From the IMG/VR virus record IMGVR_UViG_3300020000_000024, positions 1 to 48,740 of that record: DNA of 48,740 bases; one strand, 5' to 3'. The number at the start of each line of letters is the position of its first letter. The stretch's first letter is position 1. Shown in pieces: positions 16,637 through 24,730 of this stretch. The notes beneath the pieces were generated by a model. That model was not told the origin of the DNA and ran no database searches. It saw only the letters and a program-made list of their open reading frames with translations. The stretch is from a virus. The translations under genes were made by a program, and so were the position numbers.

Positions 16637-17154
16637 GTTGTTAAAAATTCTTGTGTTTCTTTTCCTTTAAATTCTAATAACTGTTTAGTATTTTTAATTG
16701 CACCTTTAGCAGGCATTACTGTATTACTATGATCACCCGTATAACCATTCATTCTACTACAGGCTAGTATATTAGCTAGCATGAGCTTCTCTAATGGTTC
16801 CTCCATAGTTTCATCTTTTTCAATAAATTCAAAAAATAAATCTATATCAAAATAAGCAGGTTCATTCCATAGATACCTAATAAAGTTTAATAATATTAAA
16901 GATTGATCATATGTACTTAGTAATTTTATTTTAATATATTCAACATCATTAACTATAACTAACTCACAAGGAGTTATCTTATTAATAAGATCAACTAAGA
17001 TAGGAATATATTTTTTGGTTCTTGATTCAGTAAATCTACTGATATAAATAGTTTCATTACTCCAATATCTCATTCCTGCCCAACAAGCATCATTAGGATT
17101 TGGTTGTATAACTCCATTTAACATTTTATAAAAATAACATCTATAACCTCTCAT
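16633..17154 (-). CDS. Hypothetical protein, 173 aa
   Basis: ATG start sharing one base with the helicase stop. Contains a Trp/Cys segment (NPNDACWAGMRYWSNETIYISRF, in part) and helical C-terminal half. No motif of a known family. Sits directly behind the helicase, so it may be a replication accessory protein; that is inference. Confidence 0.7.
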   Translation of the reverse strand: MRGYRCYFYKMLNGVIQPNPNDACWAGMRYWSNETIYISRFTESRTKKYIPILVDLINKITPCELVIVNDVEYIKIKLLSTYDQSLILLNFIRYLWNEPAYFDIDLFFEFIEKDETMEEPLEKLMLANILACSRMNGYTGDHSNTVMPAKGAIKNTKQLLEFKGKETQEFLTT

Positions 17155-18084
17155 TAATTCTTCTTTATATAATTTTCGTAATTAATTTCATTAGCTCTTG
17201 GTAATTCTTCAAATAGATTGGTTCTACCATCAAAATATAGAGGAAGATATGTATTAGCTAAACCATAATGTCTATCCTTTAGGAATATTAACATTCTGAA
17301 TCTATCTCTTAATACATCTATTTTATAATCTCTATAAGTTTTAATATTATATCTAGCTGGAGCAAATAATCCAAGTATTAAATCTGCCTCTCTTTGTGTT
17401 TCTTTATTATTAGCAAGTCCATCTAGGCTAGGTTCAAGTTTCTGCTCAATACTTTGTCCTTGATAAAACTCTTGTTTCTCTTTCTCTGCACTCTGTTGTT
17501 GTACATTGATTACTATACACTTGTATCTTTTACAGAATCCTTTAAGACAATATTCTTTAGAATAATGACCTATTGCTTCATGTAAAGTTTGTTTAATTCC
17601 ATCAACCTTTTCAGCTTGTAATAGAGATATATGATCTGTAACTACAAATACATATAAATTAGGATCTTTATACTCATAATCTATAGGTATTTCCTTACCA
17701 TTATCAGTAGCTGTAACTGTAATTGCATGACCAATTTCTGGATTTTCAAAATAATCTCTTACTTTCTTATAAATTCCAAAAGGATTAGATACATGATCTA
17801 TCACTTCTATGAATCCCTCTAATTGCTCAATAGAGGCTCTACAATCATTTATCTTAGCTAATAGACTATCAGATACTGTATATCTACCCAAGCTCTTTAA
17901 ATCAGCATTAGAAAGAGAAATATTGTATTTTTCATAAAGTGCTGTAGATAAGAGACTTAACCAAAACTCTTCTTTAGACTCTTCCAAAGCAAAATAAAAA
18001 ACTTTAACTCGTGCTCTGGGATTTTGTTTAATAAATTCAGATAAGCTATTAATAATGAGGAATTTAGTAAGCTTTGTTTTACCA
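17154..18084 (-). CDS. Replicative SF4 (DnaB-like) helicase, exon 2
   Basis: Continues the helicase after the group I intron. It begins in mid-codon (T of GTT) and reads GKTKLTKFLIINSLSEF, completing the P-loop started in exon 1, then ALEESKEEFW (catalytic Glu region of SF4 helicases), VFVVTDHISLL (Walker B strand, with TDH), CIVINVQQQS and a READLILGL segment with a later Arg-rich stretch (RDRFRMLIFLKDRHY) that could hold the arginine finger. An internal ATG at 18101 lies in intron sequence, so the frame upstream of GKT is not authentic protein. Spliced product is 364 aa, DNA unwinding at the fork. Confidence 0.88.
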
Positions 18085-18283
18085 CATAATGTTAACTGCA
18101 ATTTTATATATAGTTGCAGATCAGACTATCTCATGTTATTATTTCTAATAACCCGATATTTCTTAGGTGGATTTTGTTTTCTTCCATATCCACTAGTCGT
18201 TGAACCTTTCACAATACTTTTATAGAATTCTTGTGCTTGGTAACTGATTGTCCTTTTTAGGATATTCCAGTTTTAAATCGGTT

Positions 18284-18514
18284 TTAACGGGGCAATGTAA
18301 AACTAAACTTATTTTTATAGATTCCTTTATTATTTTTTCTTTTTAAACATTTCCAGATTAAATTTTCTCTAAAATTGAAAAATTTATTACATTCTTTTAA
18401 ACTATTAAATAAATATTCTTTATTAGTTTTTAAGTCTTTAACAATAACTTTTTTATTTTTAGATTTTTTTAATTTTGGTTTTTTTGTTATATCCTGTACT
18501 TCTTTTTTATCTTC
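18284..18514 (-). pseudogene. In-frame NUMOD-like extension after the GIY-YIG stop codon
   Basis: Immediately after the TAA of the intron endonuclease, the same frame stays open for 77 codons. It encodes a Lys-rich linker (KKPKLKKSKNKKVIV) then KDLKTNKEYLFNSLKECNKF and LIWKCLKRKN, which resembles the NUMOD1-type repeat (x-D-xxTN-x-EY-x-FxSLxEAxxxL) used by homing endonucleases to bind DNA. This looks like a lost C-terminal DNA-binding repeat; loss by a stop mutation or readthrough cannot be separated. It runs into the 5' side of the intron core. Confidence 0.6.
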
Positions 18515-19060
18515 TTAATATTTAAATTGATAACCATTCGCTTGTTTATATATTCCGCTTAATACTCTATGTATTGAAGAGGGATCTAGTTTTAAATATT
18601 TAGCTGCTTGTCTTATATAGTCAAATGAATATTGGTAATCACCATTTTCAAGATATACATCAATTTTTCTTGTTCTTGTAAATTTTATAGTACCATTTTT
18701 ATAACCTAATTTTAAAGTTTGTGAAACCTTTTTTCTACTTTCAGTAGAAAGAGTATTTCTTAATACTTCTTTAGTTAAATTATATTCTGGTTTTAGTATG
18801 TTAATCCAATATTGTTCTCTTTGTAATAGTTCTTCTTTTTCACACTCTTCTAATATAAAACAGGTAAAATTTTCAATTTTGTATTTATTTATAGCACTTC
18901 TTAAATAAATATTTTGATGTCTTCCTATTCTAAAATCAGATAAATGTTTATTTAATCTATTATAAATATTAATAGAACTTCCAATATAGATTTTTCTATT
19001 TTTTCTATTATAAATACAATAAATTCCAATTTTTTTCGAGTAATTTCGCGATATTTTCAT
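18515..19060 (-). CDS. GIY-YIG homing endonuclease, intron-encoded, 181 aa
   Basis: N-terminal GIY-YIG domain: KIGIYCIYNRKNRKIYIGSS (about 10-29) with GIY-to-YIG spacing, conserved Arg (YNRLNKH), and a catalytic Glu region (LLQREQYWINILKPEYN). The C-terminus has a NUMOD1-like DNA-binding repeat (VYLENGDYQYSFDYIRQAAKYL...SIHRVL). It would cleave intronless helicase alleles near the Walker A codons and so spread the intron. A TATATTTG box (19065-19072) lies 4 nt upstream and may drive it separately from the host gene. An in-frame TAA removes a second repeat (see 18284-18514). Confidence 0.92.
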   Translation of the reverse strand: MKISRNYSKKIGIYCIYNRKNRKIYIGSSINIYNRLNKHLSDFRIGRHQNIYLRSAINKYKIENFTCFILEECEKEELLQREQYWINILKPEYNLTKEVLRNTLSTESRKKVSQTLKLGYKNGTIKFTRTRKIDVYLENGDYQYSFDYIRQAAKYLKLDPSSIHRVLSGIYKQANGYQFKY

Positions 19061-19064
19061 ATCA

Positions 19065-19072
19065 CAAATATA
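19065..19072 (-). promoter_or_regulatory. Possible -7 box of an intron-internal promoter
   Basis: TATATTTG on the minus strand fits the Bacteroidetes TAnnTTTG box just ahead of the GIY-YIG start. A TTTTG upstream (19099-19095) is 22 nt away, wider than the 18-nt spacing of the two better promoters in this window, so this is weaker. Confidence 0.35.
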
Positions 19073-19118
19073 TAATATTTTTTACTACTTTCGACAAAAC
19101 CTTGTAAATTTAGTTAAA

Positions 19119-19137
19119 TTTACTAGGCTAATTGTTT
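19119..19137 (-). repeat. 19-nt repeat, intron copy
   Basis: AAACAATTAGCCTAGTAAA, intron nucleotides 7-25, is repeated exactly on the plus strand at 46891-46909. In the intron it covers the P1 loop/IGS side and the start of the P2-like hairpin. Confidence 0.8.
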
Positions 19138-19143
19138 GAAGCC

Positions 19144-19307
19144 ACCCCGCTCGAAGCAGTAAAAATATTATACATTCCTTTCTCCCATCCAGGAAATCTA
19201 TCATTTAATCTATTAAATGGAGAGGGAATACTAACTACCTCATTATTTTCTTTCTTCTCTTTATTCTTTCTTATTTTTTCATAAAGCTTATCAAATGCTT
19301 TTTCCAC
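19144..19307 (-). CDS. Replicative SF4 (DnaB-like) helicase, exon 1
   Basis: Reads VEKAFDKLYEKIRKNKEK... then IPSPFNRLNDRFPGWEKGMYNIFTASSGV, the canonical lead-in to the P-loop of DnaB/Gp4-like helicases (strand, then A/S-S-G-V-G-K-T). The only in-frame start is GTG at 19307; an in-frame TAA lies three codons further up. Exon 1 supplies 54 codons plus two bases. Without splicing the frame would end after VASNN within the intron. The N-terminal domain is very short, so this helicase lacks the long primase-binding N-domain of DnaB. Confidence 0.85.
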
Positions 19308-19321
19308 ATATTTTTATTTAA

Positions 19322-19495
19322 TTACCATCCATTTGCTGGTCCAGGAAAAGGATCATTATAACCTTTAGGTTCTGGTTGAAATATTTCATCTAATATTTTT
19401 TCTAAAACACTTATTGAAATTACAGGATTTCCTTGATAACCATCCTTTATAAATTGTTTTTTCTTATTAACTTCTGCAAGAATTTTATCTTTCAT
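19322..19495 (-). CDS. Small hypothetical protein, 57 aa
   Basis: ATG 19495 to TAA 19322 (MKDKILAEVNKKKQFIKDGY...). ATGA overlap with the upstream gene and a 14-nt gap to the helicase start. Helical N-terminus and a Pro/Gly-rich tail (EPKGYNDPFPGPANGW). Unknown function; neighbour of the helicase. Confidence 0.65.
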   Translation of the reverse strand: MKDKILAEVNKKKQFIKDGYQGNPVISISVLEKILDEIFQPEPKGYNDPFPGPANGW

Positions 19496-20025
19496 ATTGT
19501 TTCTGTATAATCTGTATTATTCACTTCCAAATCTTCATACTTTTCCCATATATGCTGGTTTAACCATACTTCAATTCCATTCATAAATTGTATCTTTTGA
19601 GCTTCTCTTTCAAGTTGCAATTTAAGACATTTTATAATATGTTTATGAAGACTTGGTTTACCTTTTAATATACGAGCATATTTCTCTCTACATACTTCTG
19701 CTTGCTTTCCCTCTGACGAGGAAGCTCTTAGTATCCTTGATCCACCTTTACCATCAGGAACTTCTCTAGGAAATAATTCCCAGAGTTCTAAGAACTTCCT
19801 CTCAAAACTATTATCTTCAAATAGATCTGTTGCTTTACTGGTTAACGCAAATGTTTCTGTAATAAATGCTCTTTTAATTAAATTCTCACTTAATAATTTA
19901 CCAAGTTTAAATTCAACTAAAGCCCTATCATCATTATGATACATTAAATATAACCAAGTATAGGAAGTTGGAGTTAACCCATGTTCCATTAAAAACTCAA
20001 GATCTATTACTACTTTTTTAATCAT
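19492..20025 (-). CDS. Hypothetical protein with winged-helix-like N-terminus, 177 aa
   Basis: Residues 1-70 (LEFLMEHGLTPTSYTWLYLMYHND...LLSENLIKRAFI...FALTSKATDLF) look like a winged helix of the kind found in phage replication initiators and helicase loaders. The C-terminal half contains LWELFPREVPDGKGGSRILRA and helices. Position two genes before the helicase supports a loader or initiator role, but this is inference. Confidence 0.65.
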   Translation of the reverse strand: MIKKVVIDLEFLMEHGLTPTSYTWLYLMYHNDDRALVEFKLGKLLSENLIKRAFITETFALTSKATDLFEDNSFERKFLELWELFPREVPDGKGGSRILRASSSEGKQAEVCREKYARILKGKPSLHKHIIKCLKLQLEREAQKIQFMNGIEVWLNQHIWEKYEDLEVNNTDYTETI

Positions 20026-20243
20026 GATAATGGTCCATTAATTTCCTCATTATAAAAATCATCATCATCGAAAGGAATTACATTTTCATCATCCATAAAT
20101 AACAATTCATCATCTTCTGGAATATATTCTTCGCTTTCAATCACTCCAGTAGCTTTACATGGAATACATGCAATCATTCTATTACCATCAAATACTTCTT
20201 TCATTCCTAAACAAGTAGGACATTCAACTAAGTGTTTTTGCAT
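20022..20243 (-). CDS. Zinc-ribbon protein, acidic tail, 73 aa
   Basis: CPTCLG...ACIPCKATG gives two CxxC(x)G knuckles like one DnaJ-type zinc repeat (about residues 8-33), followed by a strongly acidic tail (EDDELLFMDDEN...DDDDF). Likely a small nucleic-acid or protein-binding adaptor. ATG overlaps the next gene as ATGA. Confidence 0.75.
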   Translation of the reverse strand: MQKHLVECPTCLGMKEVFDGNRMIACIPCKATGVIESEEYIPEDDELLFMDDENVIPFDDDDFYNEEINGPLS

Positions 20244-20249
20244 GATATA

Positions 20250-20372
20250 TTATTTTAAAGCAATGTTAATAACAAAATGTGATGTTAGAACATATACTAT
20301 TAAAATTCCCCAGAATATAATAGCTCCGAGATGTTCAATAATTTCTAAGTAATTTTTAAATTTATCTTTCAT
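20250..20372 (-). CDS. Small membrane protein, 40 aa
   Basis: ATG 20372 to TAA 20250. Charged N-terminus (MKDKFKNYLEII) then one transmembrane helix (AIIFWGILIVYVLTSHFVI). It follows the 67-aa gene with no gap. Function unknown. Confidence 0.6.
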   Translation of the reverse strand: MKDKFKNYLEIIEHLGAIIFWGILIVYVLTSHFVINIALK

Positions 20373-20576
20373 TTAATATTGTATTTGTAAATTAGTTATT
20401 TGTAATCTTAAATCTTCTTCATTAATATCATGTTCATAATATCTTCTAATATCATCTTCAGACACTTCATCATCAAAATATTCCTTAATTAATTGTCTTA
20501 ACAACGCATAATCAGTGAATTTCTGATGATGAAGATCCTCTAATGTATTAATATACATTTCTAAGAATTCAATCAT
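20373..20576 (-). CDS. Hypothetical acidic protein, 67 aa
   Basis: Helical, acidic (EYFDDEVSEDDIRRYYEHDINEEDL in part). Overlaps its upstream gene by 8 nt. No family recognised. Confidence 0.65.
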   Translation of the reverse strand: MIEFLEMYINTLEDLHHQKFTDYALLRQLIKEYFDDEVSEDDIRRYYEHDINEEDLRLQITNLQIQY

Positions 20577-21411
20577 TATTCATTTTATCAATAATCTTAT
20601 TAAGTAAATCAAGATCAATTTTATATTGACCGTTACAGCCAACATTTAAAGATTTTACTGAAGTAATTAATAAAGTTAATCTAATAGTTTCTAAACTAGA
20701 TCTTTCATATCTAATTCCATTGATTATTACATAATTTTTATTAATCTTAACTTCATAGTCACCAATCATGATCTTTTCATCTTCATAAATTGGTTCAAAC
20801 CAGTTTGTATTACTTAAAGATGAAATAGGAATATGACAGTGTTGTGTCCCACCATTTTCAAATTTAACTGAAGCAATATACCCTCCATCTAATTTTACAA
20901 TTGTACCTTTACAGGTATCTGGTACATCTATTTTAAACTTATAACCAATAATCTTTTTATGATTTCTTTGCATGTTTTCTGTATTTTCTTTTAGTACGTA
21001 TTGTTTAAATTGTTCAAATGTTATAATTGGAATACCATCATTTGATTGCGAACTACCTCCAAATAAACCATTTTTATCTGCATTTGGAGTATAATAGTTA
21101 GTAGTATTATTACCTATAAATCTATTCCAAAATGTATTTTTAAACCAATCCCATACAATTTGAGTTTCCTCTTTTGTAGTAGAATGAATATAATATTTTT
21201 CAGGCAATACAAATGGTTTAGATATAATAGTTGCCCATCCATATTTTGGAGAATAAATACAACCGCAATCATTACCTGAATAAATATTTCCAGCATCATT
21301 TAGACGCATATTATTTGATGTTACTGTAAAACTAGTATTAGAAGACCCTCCATGAATAGTTCCAATAGGATAATCTCTTTTTGCTTTTTCTAATAATTCT
21401 TTGTTATTCAT
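20569..21411 (-). CDS. Hypothetical protein, 280 aa
   Basis: ATG start. The N-terminal domain is Ser/Thr/Asn/Gly-rich (YPIGTIHGGSSNTSFTVTSNNMRLND, quoted in part) with YSPKYGWATII; the centre contains a low-complexity Asn/Gly segment (NNTTNYYTPNADKNGLFGGSSQSNDG); the C-terminal domain has beta-barrel-like sequence (GYKFKIDVPDTCKGTIVKLDGGYIASV, in part) followed by a helix. No family known; the C-terminal piece may be a small binding barrel. Confidence 0.7.
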   Translation of the reverse strand: MNNKELLEKAKRDYPIGTIHGGSSNTSFTVTSNNMRLNDAGNIYSGNDCGCIYSPKYGWATIISKPFVLPEKYYIHSTTKEETQIVWDWFKNTFWNRFIGNNTTNYYTPNADKNGLFGGSSQSNDGIPIITFEQFKQYVLKENTENMQRNHKKIIGYKFKIDVPDTCKGTIVKLDGGYIASVKFENGGTQHCHIPISSLSNTNWFEPIYEDEKIMIGDYEVKINKNYVIINGIRYERSSLETIRLTLLITSVKSLNVGCNGQYKIDLDLLNKIIDKMNND

Positions 21412-21421
21412 TGTTCTGTAT

Positions 21422-22099
21422 TTAAAAGTTTAATTCTTCAATATTTTCTTCTACTAATTCTGCCCATTTACCTTTCCAATAAATAGTTCCTGGAAAGAAT
21501 CCTAATCTATCAAGATTTATTTTATACTGTAAATCATTATATTCTTGCATTGTATAAACTTCATGGGCACCATTAGTACTTTTAAATTTCTTTCCTGGAG
21601 TATATCCTTTTGCTGCTGCAACTCTTATTAAACTATTTCTAATTTCTGCTTCAGTAGCTATACCAAGAATTTCTTCAAATGTATCATCTTCATCATCATT
21701 ATATGTATTGAACATATCACTAATCCAAACACTTACTAAAGTTTTCTTTTCATTAATAACTTGTTTAAACTTTACTAAATATTTATTATTTTCTCCGTTT
21801 CCAAATCTAGCCCAAACCCACATTCCTTCTTTTAATGGAATTGGTTTTTCTAATTCTAAATATCCTTTTTCAACTAGATCAGATACTGAATACATAAAAT
21901 ATTTTTCTTCATTTACTTCAGACCAGAAGCATAAATATTGTTTGTTATTACGAACTTCTACTTTAATAAATGTAAATGGATCATTACCCGTGTAAGTATT
22001 TTCTTCATGATCATCATTCCATGCTTTATATACATATTTTATTCCATTTGTATTAAACCATATAAGATCACCTTGTTTTATTTCGTTTATATTTTTCAT
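21422..22099 (-). CDS. Hypothetical protein, 225 aa
   Basis: N-terminal barrel-like segment (EIKQGDLIWFNTNGIKYVYKAW), Trp-rich centre (PLKEGMWVWARFGNG), and a GYTPGKKFKSTNG motif near 165-178 that I associate with uncharacterised Bacteroidetes phage proteins. ATG overlaps the TGA of the upstream gene. No function can be assigned. Confidence 0.7.
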   Translation of the reverse strand: MKNINEIKQGDLIWFNTNGIKYVYKAWNDDHEENTYTGNDPFTFIKVEVRNNKQYLCFWSEVNEEKYFMYSVSDLVEKGYLELEKPIPLKEGMWVWARFGNGENNKYLVKFKQVINEKKTLVSVWISDMFNTYNDDEDDTFEEILGIATEAEIRNSLIRVAAAKGYTPGKKFKSTNGAHEVYTMQEYNDLQYKINLDRLGFFPGTIYWKGKWAELVEENIEELNF

Positions 22100-22788
22100 T
22101 TTCTGAAACTTGTTATTAGATCAAATCCGTGTGAGATGATTTTAATTTCATTTAATTGTTTCTGTTTTTGTTTTTCTTCTTTCAACCGTTTATAATATTG
22201 AGTCATAAATTCATACATTTTATCTTCTTTCAATTTTTTAGTTTCTCTTGCTAATTTTCTTTGTTTAGCAACTTTCTCAGCTTTTAATTTTCTAAATTCT
22301 CTATTATTTTTAGAGTCAAATTCTTTTTCAAAGCCTTGAATAATATAAGGAACATAATCATTTTCATTTTTATATTTCTTATATAACCAATAATATTCAG
22401 GTTTTTTTCTACCTGTAAGTTTATGTCTATATTCAGTTTTATAATCAATAGAATAAAAGATATTTCTTTTACCTCTCTTAAATGGAATATAATATATATT
22501 ATTATTTTCATCAAGATGGTATCCACAAAATCTACGAAATCTTTTATCTTCAAACCAAGTAAAGAATATATATTGATCTTTTTTATCTATCTTAGTACAA
22601 TAGTAATGAAAAGCTAGATCAAAAGATTTACCTATATTATTTTTTAAAATTCTTTCTGCAATTTTATATGGTGATCTATTTCTAGAATGATGATTTTTTC
22701 TATTATAATAACTACCATGATTTCTAACAAAGTAAGCTCTTTTATTCTCCCAATGAGGAAGTGTCTCTAGTTTTTCAATATCAATCAT
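22096..22788 (-). CDS. Hypothetical basic protein, 230 aa
   Basis: Very Lys/Arg/Tyr-rich (YYNRKNHHSRNRSPYK; RKLKAEKVAKQRKLARETKKLKE), with a C-terminal coiled coil rich in Lys/Gln (YKRLKEEKQKQKQLNEIK). Likely a nucleic-acid-binding protein, judged only from composition. It is the first gene after the polymerase, with a 37-nt gap. Confidence 0.65.
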   Translation of the reverse strand: MIDIEKLETLPHWENKRAYFVRNHGSYYNRKNHHSRNRSPYKIAERILKNNIGKSFDLAFHYYCTKIDKKDQYIFFTWFEDKRFRRFCGYHLDENNNIYYIPFKRGKRNIFYSIDYKTEYRHKLTGRKKPEYYWLYKKYKNENDYVPYIIQGFEKEFDSKNNREFRKLKAEKVAKQRKLARETKKLKEDKMYEFMTQYYKRLKEEKQKQKQLNEIKIISHGFDLITSFRK

Positions 22789-22825
22789 TGTATTAAAATA
22801 ATTCTAATTGTTGATTTTGTATTAA

Positions 22826-24730
22826 TTATTTTTTCCAATATTTATCTATAGTAATATCTACTTCCATATTAACTTGTTTAACATATTTATTACCACAGAT
22901 TATCATAATTTCTTTCATTTCTTGTGCAAATTGTTGGGCTAAATCTTCTCTAACTTCAACATCAATTGCATCATGCACTGTACATATTAGAAAAGCAACT
23001 TCTTCTTTGTATTGATTATTATACTCTTGAATTAGTCTTCTTATTTCAATTAAAGCTTCTTTACAAATATCAGCTCCAGTTCCTTGAATAGGCTGATTTC
23101 CACCATTTCTTTCAGTCTCACCTTCAGCCATTAAAATAGTTCTCCAATTAACTTTAGAGTTTTCTATTTCATTTTTCTTTATTTGTGCTCTTAAATCTTG
23201 AGCTATTTGTATTTTAGGATACCATCTTCGTCTTAAAGATGGAGTAAAAGTAGTACTAAACATTTGTTGTTTAGCCTTTAATCCTTGTTGTTTTAACCAT
23301 TGATTTAAGTTAGGAAAAGCTTTTTCATATTCAACGAATAACTGATTAGATTCTTCTATTGATATATTTAAAGTATCAGCTAATTTACTTGGTCCCATTC
23401 CATATGGTTTTCCAAAGTTAATTGTTTTAGCTTTATTTCTTAAATCTTTATCTTCTTTTGTAATTTTCTTTTTAAACATCATAGAACCTGCATAACAATG
23501 AAGATCTTCCCCACTATTTAATACATCTATGAATCCTTTCTCATTACTAGCATCAGCCATTAATCTTAATTCTTGCCCAGAATAATCTGCTGATACCCAT
23601 AAGAATCCCTCTTTAGCTTCAAAAGCATTTCTAAATTTATTATCTCCTGGAATATTTTGCATATTAGGAGCATTATCATCCTTAGACCCAGATGAAACTC
23701 TACCAGTATTTAATACTTGCCAAAAGCTTGTATGTACTTTATTAGTAGTTTTATTTATATATTTTAGAAATTTTTCTCCATATGTACTTACTATTTTAGC
23801 AGTTTTTCTATATTCTTGAAGCTTCTCGAAGAATTTATGTTCTTTAGTTAATTTTTTTAATTCTCTATCATTAGTACTTTCTATATTATAGCCCAATATA
23901 GAAATTAACTTTTTCATTTGTAAAGGAGAACTAAAATTTATATCATAGATTCTTTCTTCATAATTAAATAGATTTAATATTCCTGTTGGTTTATAAACTT
24001 CAGACAATGTCTTATCTTCTTGTATTATTAAATCTAAATCTCTTTGAATTTCTAGAAGTTGTAATTCAGCTCTTAGGGCTGTATCTAACCATTTATCTCT
24101 ATTTAAATAAATTCCATTATACTCAATATCTGCTAATGCTTTAACAACATTATTTTCAATATTAAGACAGTATTCAAGATTATATTCTTTAATCTTTACT
24201 TCTTGTTTTTCCTTTATTAAATGTAAATATTTTACATCTAAAGCTGAATATTCAATTTGTTTATCTGTTAGTGGCTTATCTTCTATAGTTGTAAATTCAC
24301 TTCTTATTTCTTTATCTAAAGTAATATCTAAATACCTTTTCATTAGATTAATTAGTCCGTATCCATACTTTTCATACCCACAAAAAAGAATACATTCAGC
24401 TAACATAGTATCATAAATATTCTCTATAATAATATTAGAAGCTTTTAAAAATTTATAATCAAATTTAGCATTATGAAGAATAAAATTATTATTCTCTAGA
24501 AAAGTTTTTAATTTTTGAATATCTATATATCTAACATCAATTACAAATTGATTTTCAAAATCTCCAAATTGTACTAAAATTATCTTCTTAGAATGACAAT
24601 CTTTTCCTTGGGTTTCTGTATCAAGATTTATCCATTGATGATTTTTAAAATATTCAAACATAAAATCTAAAGAACAACTTTTCCATACTTCACTTTCTAG
24701 CAGCTTTTGTTGTCCTATATAATATATCAT
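22826..24730 (-). CDS. Family A DNA polymerase with 3'-5' exonuclease domain
   Basis: 634 aa from ATG 24730; a TTG at 24748 is a less likely start. Exo domain: NLDTETQG (Exo I), LHNAKFDYKFL (Exo II), YSALDVKYLH (Exo III, YxxxD). Polymerase domain: SADYSGQELRL (motif A), RNKAKTINFGKPYG (motif B, Lys and Tyr present) and CTVHDAIDVEV (motif C). The 5'-3' exonuclease domain of Pol I is absent and is supplied by the gene at 2820-3626. This is the replicative polymerase. Its ATG overlaps the stop of a GIY-YIG gene (ATGA), so the two are co-transcribed. Confidence 0.95.
   Translation of the reverse strand: MIYYIGQQKLLESEVWKSCSLDFMFEYFKNHQWINLDTETQGKDCHSKKIILVQFGDFENQFVIDVRYIDIQKLKTFLENNNFILHNAKFDYKFLKASNIIIENIYDTMLAECILFCGYEKYGYGLINLMKRYLDITLDKEIRSEFTTIEDKPLTDKQIEYSALDVKYLHLIKEKQEVKIKEYNLEYCLNIENNVVKALADIEYNGIYLNRDKWLDTALRAELQLLEIQRDLDLIIQEDKTLSEVYKPTGILNLFNYEERIYDINFSSPLQMKKLISILGYNIESTNDRELKKLTKEHKFFEKLQEYRKTAKIVSTYGEKFLKYINKTTNKVHTSFWQVLNTGRVSSGSKDDNAPNMQNIPGDNKFRNAFEAKEGFLWVSADYSGQELRLMADASNEKGFIDVLNSGEDLHCYAGSMMFKKKITKEDKDLRNKAKTINFGKPYGMGPSKLADTLNISIEESNQLFVEYEKAFPNLNQWLKQQGLKAKQQMFSTTFTPSLRRRWYPKIQIAQDLRAQIKKNEIENSKVNWRTILMAEGETERNGGNQPIQGTGADICKEALIEIRRLIQEYNNQYKEEVAFLICTVHDAIDVEVREDLAQQFAQEMKEIMIICGNKYVKQVNMEVDITIDKYWKK

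Larger units (their letters stand above)
18085..19143 (-). other. Group I intron interrupting the helicase Walker A motif
   Basis: 1059 nt. Exon 1 ends ...AGCGGGGT (T at 19144) and exon 2 begins TGGTAAAAC (18084), obeying the U-before and G-at-end rules. Core parts seen on the minus strand: P7 strands TTCAACGACTAG (18204-18193) and GATAGTCTGATC (18130-18119), the classic ACGACUA...UAGUCUGAUC pair; an R-like segment GACAATCAGTTACCAAGC (18252-18235); and a 5' hairpin GTAAATTT/AAATTTAC (P2-like) near 19120-19103. The GIY-YIG ORF lies between P2 and the core. Joining the exons gives SGVGKT and keeps frame (164 + 931 nt = 365 codons). Splicing itself is predicted. Confidence 0.88.

Noticed and set aside
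21708-22195. Two plus-strand open frames opposite the 225- and 230-aa genes
   Set aside because: Antisense shadows of long minus genes with clear coupling; Phe/Ile-rich as expected from AT-rich codons read backwards.
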